A stretch of 64,000 nt of DNA, from positions 20,402,378 through 20,466,377 of the forward strand of contig NC_067293.1 in NCBI RefSeq assembly GCF_020740795.1, in the 5' to 3' direction. Below the pieces are notes generated by a model. The model was not told where the DNA came from. It saw only the letters and a program-made list of their open reading frames with translations, and ran no database searches. This stretch comes from Apus apus (Eukaryota; Chordata; Aves; Apodiformes; Apodidae). Shown piece by piece: positions 1 through 10,300 of this stretch. A program made the position numbers and the translations under genes. Numbering within the stretch: position 1 is the first letter of the stretch; each line of letters begins with the position of its first letter.

Positions 1-689
1 ATATATACACCTTTTTTGTACATGTTGAGCAGTTCGAGTTTAAGCTTCCTGGTTGACACGTACTCTTGCTGGTGGTAGGTTCCCCTAGAACTTAGTCCAG
101 GTCAGTTTAGGCTTCTGCATTCTCACCCAGCTAGCCATGTTCCCCAGGAAGGGACTTCATTATTTTGAGCTTAATGTGTTCTTTTCCTCTTTTGAACCAA
201 GAAGTATGCAAACACCACAACCCACACAAGCTTTTCCTGCGTCTTCCCATTCCAGTAAACACAGATTGGAGCTGCATCTCATAGAATGTTTCTGACCGAT
301 CAATACAGGGCTACAAGGGAGGAGCATGTGAAACCAGGTCCCAAAATGTCTAGAATCTCTGTTGAACCTCTCAGTTTTATCCAGTAGGATATTTTCAGAA
401 GTGTTTAGACCTTAAGCTGGTTAGATGTTGTTCTGGTTTGGTTTGGTTTGGTGGGTTTTTTGGTAGCTGGGGAAGGGCCACAGGAGTGGCTCTGGTAAGA
501 AGCTGCTCCAAACCAGCCAAGGAGCTGTTAGAGGGACAATAGATTAACCTCTGCCATTAACATACGAAAAAACAGCTGTAACACCTGAGCAGAGAAGGAG
601 AGAGAGAAGAGCTGTGCTGGGGAAGGAAAGCGGTGCTGGTGGTTGGTGAGGAAGAAGGGTTACAAACTGTTTAGGAAGGACAGATGGGA
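1..689. other. 5' flank, no gene recognised
   Basis: I see no supported exon here. A short TTGGT-type simple repeat lies near 431-456. The CR1-related sequence begins near 690. Confidence 0.5.
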
Positions 690-3066
690 GACGGGGTGGG
701 GGTGTTGCCCTCGATGTCAAAGACCAGCTGGAATGCATGGAGCTCTCCCTGGGGGATGATGAGGAGGCAACAGAGAGCTTATGGGTTAAAATTAAGGGGA
801 AGAAAGGCCAAGGTGACATCACAGTGGGGGTTTGCTATGCTTCGCCTGAGCAGGAGGATAATATAGATGAGGCACTATATAGACAGATAGGAGCAGCTTC
901 GCATTCACAAGCCATGGTCCTCATGGGAGACTTCAACCACCCTGACATCTGTTGGAAGAACAATTGCTAAAGGCAAACAATCCAGGAGGTTCCTAGAGTG
1001 CAAGGATGATAACTTCCTTTTCCAAGTAATCAAGGCACCAACAAGGAGAGGCGCTATCCTGGATCTTGTCCTCACCAAGGGCTGATGAGGCAAGTTAAGT
1101 TCAAGAGCAGCCTAGGTTGTAGTGAACACAAAATGGTGGAGTTCAAGATCCTTAGGGCAGCAAGGAGGGCTCACAGGAAACTTACTACCCTTGACTTCAG
1201 AAGGACAGATTTCAGCCTCTTCAGGGACCTACTCTAGAGAGTGTCTTGGGATAACAACCTGGAGGGAAGAGGGGCCCACGAAAGCTGGCTGATGTTTCAG
1301 GATCACCTTTTCCAGGCCCAAGAGCGTTGCATCTCAATTAAGAGGAAGTCAAGCAGAAACTCCAAGAAGCCAGCATGAATGAGTAAGCAACTCCTAGAAA
1401 GGAGCTTCTTAAGAAAGAAGCTAACAGGGGGTAGAAGCTAGGGCAGGTATCCTGGAATGATTACAGAGAGGTTGTCTGAGCAGCTAGGGATCAGGTTAGG
1501 AGAGCCAAATCCCTGCTAGAATTAAAACTTGCCAGGGATGTTAAGAACAGTAAGAAAAGCTTCTTTAGGTATGTTGGGCAGAAAAGGACAACCAAGGAGA
1601 GTGTAGGCCCTCTCCTGAAGGAAACAGGCAAGGTAGCAACACAGGATATTGAGAAGGCTGAGGTCCTCAATGACTACTTTGCTTCAGTCTTCGCTGGCAA
1701 GTGCTCCAGCCTCAACACATTGGCCACAGAAGGTGAAAGCAGGGACTGGGAGAATTAATTACCCCCCACCGTGGTTCATGACCATCTAAAGAACCTGAAG
1801 GTGCATAAATGTATGGGACCTGATGGCATTCACCCACTGGTCCTGAAGCAGCTGGCGGATGCAGTTGCTAAGCCTCTGGTCCATCATATTTGAGAGGTCA
1901 TGGCAGTCTGGTCAGGTTCCTGCAGACTGGAAAAAAGGGATCATAGACCCTATTTTTAAAAAGGGGAAAAAGGAAGACCCAGGGAACTACAGGCCAGTCA
2001 GTCTCACCTCTGTGCCCGGCAAGATCCTCCTGGAAAGTCTGCTAAGGCACATGGAAAACAAAGAGGTGATTGGTGACAGCCAGCATGGCCTCACTAAGGG
2101 CAAGCCATGCCTGACCAATCTGCTGGTCTTCTGCAACAAGGCTACAGAGATGGTGGATGGTGGCAGAGCAACTGACATCATCTACCTGGATTGGTGCAAG
2201 ACGTTTGACACTGTCCCACATGACATCCTGGTCTCCAGACTGACAAGATATGGATTTGACAGATGGACCACTCAGTGGATAAGAGATTGGCTGGATGGCC
2301 CCACCCAGAGAGTTGTGGTCAATGGTCCAGTGTCCAAATGGAGGCAGGTGACGAGTGGTGTTCCTCAGGGGTCAGTATTGGGACCAGTGCTGTTTAACAT
2401 CTTTGTTGGAGACATGGACAGTGGGACTGAGTGTCTTCTCAGCAAGTTTGCTGACAACACCAACTGTGTGGTGTGGTTGGCACCCAAGAGGGAAGGGATC
2501 CATCCTTGACAGGCTGGAGAGGTGGGCCCATGCCAACCTCATGAAGTCCAACAAGGCCAAGAGCAGGGTCCTGCACCTGGGTCAGCACAACCCCAGGCAC
2601 ACATCCAGGCTGGGGGGAGGATGGCTGGAGAGCAGCCTTGAGGACAAGGACTTGGGGTTGGGAGGAGATGAGAAGCTGGACATGAGCTGTCAGTGAGTGC
2701 TGGAGCCCAGAGGCACTTTGTGTTCTGGGCTGCATCACAAGAAGTGTGTCCAGCAGGGCCAGGGAGGGGATTCTGCCCCTCTGCTCTGCTCTGGTGAGAC
2801 CCCATATGGAATACTGTGTACAGCTCTGGTGCCCTCAGCACAAGAAGGATGTAGACCAGTTGGAGAGGGTCCAGAGAAGGGCCACCAAGATGATCCAAGG
2901 GCTGGAGCAGCTCTGCTATGAAGACAGGCTGAGAGAGCTGGGGTGTTCAGCCTGGAGAAGAGAAGGCTCCAGGGAGACCTTAGAGCACCTTCCAGTGCCT
3001 GAAGGGGCTCCAGGAAAGCTGGGGAAGGGCTTTTCATCAGAGAAGATAGTGATAGGACAAGGGGTA
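690..3066 (+). mobile_element. CR1 LINE fragment with endonuclease and RT remnants (copy 1)
   Basis: This is non-LTR retrotransposon sequence in sense orientation. Around 737-970 an endonuclease-like segment includes VGVCYASP and MGDFNHPDICW. From 1859 to 2509 lies a reverse-transcriptase segment with [29 protein letters not shown] and [15 protein letters not shown]. The catalytic FADD box has decayed to FADN (near residue 199 of that reading frame). The frame is broken just after it, near 2509, where about 10 bases usual in CR1 are missing. Further frameshifts follow to about 3060. The CR1 3' end is absent, because the match stops near 3066 after a GATAGGACAAGG-type stretch. The element cannot encode an active protein. 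A near-identical copy lies at 56537-58075. Confidence 0.9.
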
Positions 3067-4160
3067 GTAATCACGTCCTTAACGAGATCATAAATATTCA
3101 TGAGGTCATGATATATGTTCATTATATTCCCAGAATGAGCATTGCTTATGCTAATTATTTCCCAAAAATAATTTACAATCTTCTCCGTCTCATTCCGCGT
3201 GCGTGATGCCGTCTGGTGGTCGTGGGCTGGGGTCTTCAGGATGAAGGCTCAAGATCTTTTTCACAGTGAACTTTTAACTGAAGGAAGCTTAGTTGAGTTG
3301 GTAACCTCCAGTCCTGCTGCAGCTAGACTCTGCTTAGCCAAGGAGAACTTTTGCACCATAGATAAGAGACTCCTACTCCCCTTATTTAAGGCATGCAGCT
3401 CATCTCAGCCTTCTGGTGTCTGCTAAAATGTCTTAGCCCTCATTTACCCAAGTCAATGTCTTAGTCTTAAGGACTTACTTAAGTTCCTTTTTTTTCTCTA
3501 GGCAAATCATTGTTTCCCTGCTTCCAAAGTAAACTCCAGGGAAATGCAGGTGTTCTTAATTGAATTAATCAGCTCAACCAAGCAGCTAATTTGGTGTCTA
3601 AGAAAGGAGGATCAATCTGATTCAGAGGGGGTGGTCAAACCAGGTGCCTGAAGCTTGTGGAAATAATTTGTTTTCAGTGTTTGTAAACCTGAATTCCTAA
3701 CTCTTAAGTAAGATATAGCAATATGGAGTATTTCAGTTAGAGGGACTTACAAGGATCCTCTGTCCCTCACTGGTAAAGATTTAGGGTGTTTCATGAATCT
3801 TAATTTAAAGCACCCTGGTGAGTTTCACAGAAAAGCTGGTAAGGAAATGGATAGTGAGGACATTAGTTGTTCAGCTGCTTAAGAGAACTATCTCAAACCT
3901 TTGTGTATGTAATGTTTGTTAAAACTTACTGTTTAGAAAGCAATGCAGGAAGGAAAAGAGGAAGAAATAAGTGCTTAGGAATGAAAAGAAACATTTTTTT
4001 TAAAAGTGGAATTAAAAAACAGAAGGGCGAAAAAGCATACTCAGCAGGAAATATGAAATAGAGTAGAAGTAATTAATTTGTAAACTTTCCTCTTTTCCCC
4101 CTCCCTGATGACTCCTGCTCCGCCCACACCTCTTACAGTCACTGCTGAGATTCTGCTTTT
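3067..4160. other. Spacer between CR1 copy 1 and VSIG4-like gene A
   Basis: No coding exon is recognisable. The AT-rich stretch at 3070-3180 followed by CG-containing sequence at 3190-3240 directly abuts the truncated CR1. It could be part of another old repeat such as an LTR, but I could not identify termini. Confidence 0.4.
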
Positions 4161-4163
4161 CTG

Positions 4164-4176
4164 AAAAAGAGGAAGG
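4164..4176 (+). promoter_or_regulatory. PU.1-like purine box upstream of gene A
   Basis: The stretch A5-GAGGAAGG fits the ETS-family PU.1 consensus and lies about 135 bases before the predicted start codon. VSIG4 is a macrophage gene in mammals and PU.1 drives many macrophage promoters without a TATA box. No TATA box is evident here. The assignment is inference from motif and position only. Confidence 0.35.
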
Positions 4177-4310
4177 AAAAGCCATCAGCAGCTGTCCTGA
4201 GTTCTTGGTGACAAAGTGAGTGACAAAAGGGAAGCATTCCTGAGTGATGCCCTGACCTGGAGGGAACAGGTCTGTTCTGCTCGAGGGGAAGAAGCTGCAC
4301 CCTGAGAAGG

Positions 4311-4365
4311 ATGGAGATGCTCGTGAGAGCAGCTTTGCTTATGAGTCCTCTTCTCCTCTGCCATG
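4311..4365 (+). CDS. VSIG4: Gene A exon 1: signal peptide
   Basis: The exon encodes [18 protein letters not shown] and ends in phase 1 at a consensus GTGAGT donor. A hydrophobic core of about 12 residues follows one arginine, as expected for a signal peptide. The upstream ATG at 4311 is chosen; the ATG two codons later is a possible alternative. Confidence 0.8.
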
Positions 4366-7300
4366 GTGAGTCCACAGACAGCTCTCCTGCTTGGGGCAGT
4401 TCCTTGCCAGGCACTGGTCTGTGTGTTTGTACAGGGGTGGCTCTCTTTTGGGAATAGAAATATGGGCAAAGCCAAGGTCTTTGCATGCTGCTGGTTTGGG
4501 GTTTGGCTGGTGCAAATCCAGTGGCTGTGAAGTGCAGCAGCACAGGGAAGCTCTGGGAACCTGCCCACCAGTCCAGTGATGCCAGGTAGATTGTGAGGGT
4601 TGTTTCAGGGAGCACTGCCAGCACCAAGCACTGCAGGCTGGTTAGTTCTTGTGTTCCTGGGAAAGAGAAGGTCTGAAAAACAGGAGAAAAGGGTAAAGGG
4701 GTGTCTATGGAAGCACAGGTTCAGGCCTAAGAGTGGCAAAGATTTACTGGGACAAAGGTGATAGACCTCATTTTTATAGGAAAATTTAAAGTTTGGGACT
4801 TCTTTGATCTGTTGTTTAAGTTGCTTAAATTCAACATAGCCTGGAAAAGCAGTCTGCTTCAGAAGGACAAACAGGCAGTGAGGGAGAGAAAATCATAAAA
4901 CCTGTGGTCTGCTGTGAGCTTATGGTTCTTCTTGGGAAAGCCCTGGGGGTGACATGGGTGGTGGGGCAGACACCAGCTGGGACAGGCAGTGGTGACACTC
5001 ACGCTTCAGATAAGCTCCTTCCCTCAGCTCTCAGTCACCCACCAATTCCAGTCCTGTGCTCTACCTGGTGTTCCCATGGGCAGCTGCTCACCAGGCAGGC
5101 AGGAGCACCAGGCTACGCTCATGGCCGTGTCCCAGCCATCTCCCATCTGTCCTCCTCACAGCATGGGGAATTTTTGTTAGCCCATCCCTGAACAGACCAT
5201 TTTTCACCACCCAGACCCACTGCCTGTGTTTTTCACCTGGCAAATTCCTCTTGCTGATGATCTCACCACAGCTCTTTCACCCAGGAGCTGCCTTCACCAC
5301 AGTTGCTTCTGTTTTAATTTTCTTTGTCCATTCTTCCTGCAGCTTTTCTGAACCTGACTGGCTCAAACGAGATCAAAGCTGTATGGAAAGGACCTACAAC
5401 CTTGCCATGTGTCTATGTACCTGTAGAGGACTTTGTGCAGGAAACACTCACCTGGACTGTGGTACATGACCAGAACTCCGGCACCATCTTTCGGAGAGAT
5501 GGCTCTGGTGACCATGTCCTTCTGGCAGAGTACAGGGATAGAGTCAGTGTCCTGAAGGACTCTCCAGGGAATGTGTCTCTCCACATCCTGAGCATGGAGA
5601 TCTCTGACAGGGGAACCTACACTTGCCAGGTCACCTGGAGAGCCAACAACAACAGCCTGATAGTAAAAGAGATCAGTACCAAAGTGGAGGTTGTCAAAGG
5701 TAAAACCAAGAAGGAAGCTGCTGAGGAGAGGAAGGTTTGGCTCAGGAAGGCTTTTAGGGATTGAATAGACCAAGTAGGCAGTGACCACCTGCTTCAAACT
5801 CTAGCAAGAAGTAGCAGTAGGTCAGAGAGAGGAATTCTGCCCATGATGCTGTGCTTTTGACTTGCAGCTGGGGAGGATTTGTGGCCTCTCACTTACCAAT
5901 TTGTCCCTGGCTTGATGGCTTGATGTTTCCAACACACACAGTGCAGAGGGGAAGTCTCTGGGATATTACATTGCTCCTCTTTGACCAAACATCACCAGCA
6001 GGTGTCTGATCTCCACTTGCCTGGGAAGTGGTGGTTGGGGGAGGAATGGATAAGGCCTCATCCTGCAGAGCAGGACTAGTGTAGGGGGTGGCACAGCTGG
6101 TGCAGGTACAGCTGGACCTGTGCAGAGGTGAGGAGAGGGAGCTGCCCCTCATCCTCCCAGGAGAGCCCTGAAAACCAAGTATCGGCAATAGTGTGGGCAG
6201 CAGGAGTAGGGCAGTGATTGTGCTGGGCACTGCTGAGGCTGCACCTCTAGCACTGTGCTCAGTTCTGGGCCCCTCACTACAAGAAGGACATTGAGGGGCT
6301 GGAGCGTGTCCAGAGAGGGGCAACCAAGCTGGGGAAGGGGCTGGAGAACAAGTCCTGTGAGGAGAGGCTGAGGGAGCTGAGGTTGTTTAGTTGAAGAGGA
6401 GGAGGCTGAGGGGAGGCCTCATTGCCCTCCACAGCTCCCTGAAAGGAGGTTGTAGGGAGGTGGGTGTTGGCCTCTGTGAGTAACAACAGGACTAGAGGAA
6501 ATGGCCTCAAGTTGCCCCAGGGGAGGTTTAGACTGGATATTAGAAAGAATTTCTTTACTGGAATGGGCTGCTTAGGGAAGTGGTGGAGTCACTATCCCTG
6601 GAGGGATTCCAGAAATGTATAGATGTGGGACTTCAGGACATGCTCTGGTGGGCATGGGGGGAGGGGGGTCAGTGGTGTGTTGTTTGGTTGGTGGTTTGTT
6701 TTGCTTTTTCTTCTGGGTGAATGGTTGGATCTTAGAGGTCTCTTCTAACCCTGACGATTCTGTGAACAACTGGGGTGAGGGGGCCCTTCCCCAGCACAGC
6801 TTTGTCTTCCAGTTGCAGTGACCAAGCCCGTCGTCAGGGCGGGCGAGCTGGGGCTGGTGGTGCCAGCGGGAGCCAGGACCAGCCTGACCTGTGTGGCCAG
6901 TGGGTCCCCGCCGATCCGCTACCGCTGGTTCCGGGGCAGCCCAGGGGGGACAGCCCAGCCCCTGGGCAGCCAGGCCGAGCTGGCCTGGGCCCACCTGCTG
7001 CCCTCGGACGCTGGGACCTACTTCTGCCAGGCAGAGAACAGGGTCGGGGCGGCGCAGCGCAGCGACACCGTCCAGCTGGTGGTCACAGGTGAGTCCCCAC
7101 AGCTGGGTGGAGAATATCTGGAGCCCTTCTGTAGTGGAGCAGAACTTCGAGCCTGCTTCCCCTCCCTGAAAGAGAAGAAATCAAAATGCTTTCACCCTCT
7201 GAAGCACCCCTCGTCCCTGGCACTGCCCCTCATCCCTGCCTTTCTGTCCTCTTTTATTCCCTGCTCTCACCCCCCTTCCTCCTCTCCAGAGGAACTGCAC

Positions 7301-10300
7301 CTGTCTGATGCAAAACTGGTTTTGGGTTAAAACACATTTATTCCTCTTTTGGCTTTTTGAAATTCTCTCTGGTTGTGAAATGCTGCCTGTTGCAGTTCAG
7401 CAAGTTTAGCCAAGACAGCAGAACTTCATTTGGGCTATGAGGAACATATGAGCGGTAACTCAGTAGGTGACAAAATCCAACTGGCCCCAGTTCCCAGGGA
7501 CTGGCCATGCATTGACTGGTGTCATTGCTTGTTTTCTGGTCTTGAATGAAGCTGCTCAAGTGGGAGGCAGAACAGGTGTCTCTAGTGGCAGATGAAAGAG
7601 ATGGAAAAGCTGCTTCAGACCTGTCTGTAAACAGTAAACCCTACCACGGACAGTTGTTTTGAGGGACAGCTTGTTTTTGTGGGATGTGGGAATTCAGACC
7701 TGGGCTACACTAGGTTGGTCAGTTTCTGGAAACTTCGTATTTTTGGGTTATGTTTCACATGAGGCTATGGTGCCCCACCAGTCCCACAGTAGGTTGTGGC
7801 AATCAGCATCACGGACCAGAATGTTGACAATTGTTGACCATTCTTGCAGAAAAGAACCAAACAGACCTGGTGTTTGAAGGTACCTCTTGGACTCCAGGGG
7901 GCTCCACCACTATCACAGGTGTGTCTGTCTGTAGACATACATATATATATTGTATACATAGTCTGTGTATATATAGTGTGTGTATACATTATATATAGTC
8001 TCTATCTAATGTGTTTATATAGTACTGTATGTTCTCTCTATATATTCTTGCATCTCTGTAGTTCTCACTTCAAGAGTTTTCCTGTCTTCACAGCCTTGTA
8101 AAGGTGATGGAGACATTTTCTTCCAATCCTACAGCTAAAATCCCACATCTCCTGTTGCTAAAATGAGGACCAGGAATGCCCTGTAAGCCTTTCACCCTGT
8201 TTGTTTTGCAGATCTGCCTGTAACAGCAGTTACTCCCGAGAGTGGTGTGGGTTACCCAGAAAAGAATTACACAACTCAGAGTAAGTGGAGGGCAAAGCAA
8301 AGCTAAGAACAAGATGAGGGACCCAACCTGGCTGCTCAGCAGTCAGTACCTTCAGCCTCAAAATTAGTGTTCTGCCTTTTGGCTGCCAGTTGTATTAATG
8401 ACTGTTCTCAAGGCACGTAGATGATTCCTGGTGACTTTTCAAAGACCTTGGATGTTTTTATTGGGGGTGGTAGGGAGGGGAAAAAGCCTTTATAGTTGAA
8501 GCATTACAGAGCTCTTGCTGTGTTCCTGGACAGCAGTCCATGTTGATATTTTCTTTGAGTGTCAAAGCTGGAAGAGCAGAAAAGCCTCAGTGTGCAACTC
8601 AAGCAGAGCTTCTGCACCTCCTCTAGCCTTGCAGTGCTGCAGTGGGTTTAAAGCTGTTACAAATGCCACTTCTCATTCCTTGAACAAAAAGCCAAGGCCC
8701 TTCCTTTCATGAGGTGTGGTGCAGCTCTTCTGCCCAGCCCACAGCCTCGGTTATGCTCAGCACCAGCAGACTCTGCCAGTTGTCCTTATGGCCACAGTCT
8801 TTTGGCAAGACATGTGCAGTGAGTCTGGCGGGCACAATGTCACCCATCAGAGCCACCTCACAAGGTGCTGCCAGGATGGGGATGAGCAGGGACAGGCACA
8901 CAGAACACAGCCCTGCGTCCACATGGCAGGGCTGGCTGCTGCTGTCCTCAGGAAGTGGTTGGCATCACAGAACTGCTGCTGTGACCTGGGGAGCTTCTCA
9001 GAGTGCAAGTCTGCTGTGTTGCCCTAGATTCCCAGAGGACTCCCTTGTCCCTGATCTCTGTCATCCTGATCGCCTTGGCTTGCAGTGCTGTGGTTTTCCT
9101 TGTCATCTTCCTTATCGTTTGCATTAGAAAGCCCAAGGATGGTGAGTGGAACATTCTGGAAAAAATTAATGTGCTGTTTTACCTTGGAGGGGATGGGGCT
9201 GGAGCTGTTGTCTGGCACCTGCATCATCCAGGAGCCTATAGAGAAGTGTGTGGCCCAAAACGGGTAGTGGAAGATCTACAGAGGCCTTCTTATGGAATAA
9301 GGATGCAGGATATATTTCCTGAAGGCTTCTGCCTTTGCTGCAGTAAGAATAGCAAACACCTGACCAAAGGCTTTTCTAGAGCCCCTTGCTCTCTAACAGC
9401 ACTGGGCAGCATATGGAGAACACACCAGGGCTTGGTTTGGGGTCTTGGCCATCATTTTCTCCATGTCCCTTTGTTCCTTTAATTAGCTTTCTAGAGCTCC
9501 ATGCTACCAAATAAGAGTTATTATTAAATGCTCCTTTTGCCTTTTTTTTTTTTTTTAAATAAATCCAGAATAACCACTTTCTAAATTGTTCTTTATTGAA
9601 CATCTAATGAGTAGGAAAATTGTGGGAACTGGGAACTTCTGGTTTCTAAACTCAACTTGGTCGTTGACCTTGGGCCAGTTATTTTGACCCAGTTGTGCTA
9701 CATCGGGGATATGGGTTGTTTTCATTTCACCCATCATGATCTCTAAGGTTCCTATTTTTTATTCTGTCTTATATCAAAAGGAGACAGAGCAGACATTTAT
9801 TTTTTGAGAATATAAATGCCAATTATTGACACATTTCTGATTATTCTTTTCCAGCTCAAACCTATGAAGTAAAATTGTGAGTATAACCCTTCATTTTAAA
9901 GATATTAGATGTTAGGACCCAGGTGGTGGATGCGAGTTGCATTCTGCTCACTATTTACCATTCCTCCACCACTTTTTAATATATAATACATATTTATCTT
10001 GCAAAGATCCGTTGTCTGGTTGTACCATTCCAAGAAATGGGGGTAATTCTTGTGTTGCTTACATACATTCTGCTGCCTCTGAAACTGTTCTAGGCTGGAG
10101 GCCATGCTTGCTGTAATGTCCAAGGTTCTCTTGCCACCTGGAAGCAAAGGACAAGAACACTGTCATAATCCAATTGCCCAGGTTTACATGGGTTTCAATC
10201 AGACCATAATATTGTTGAAAATCTTGATGGTTGAGTTGCTTTTTCTACTCTGGTTCCAACTCTTCTTCCATATTGTGTTTTGTCTTCAGCCATAATTTGA

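Noticed and set aside
3067-3430. Possible LTR adjoining CR1 copy 1
   Set aside because: Composition changes abruptly, but no TG...CA termini, TATA box plus poly(A) arrangement or target duplication could be assigned.
6775-7169. Open frames in alternative registers across the second Ig exon (Pro/Gly/Arg-rich)
   Set aside because: Shadows of the GC-rich Ig exon; the same frames occur at 16991-17415 only because the exon is duplicated.
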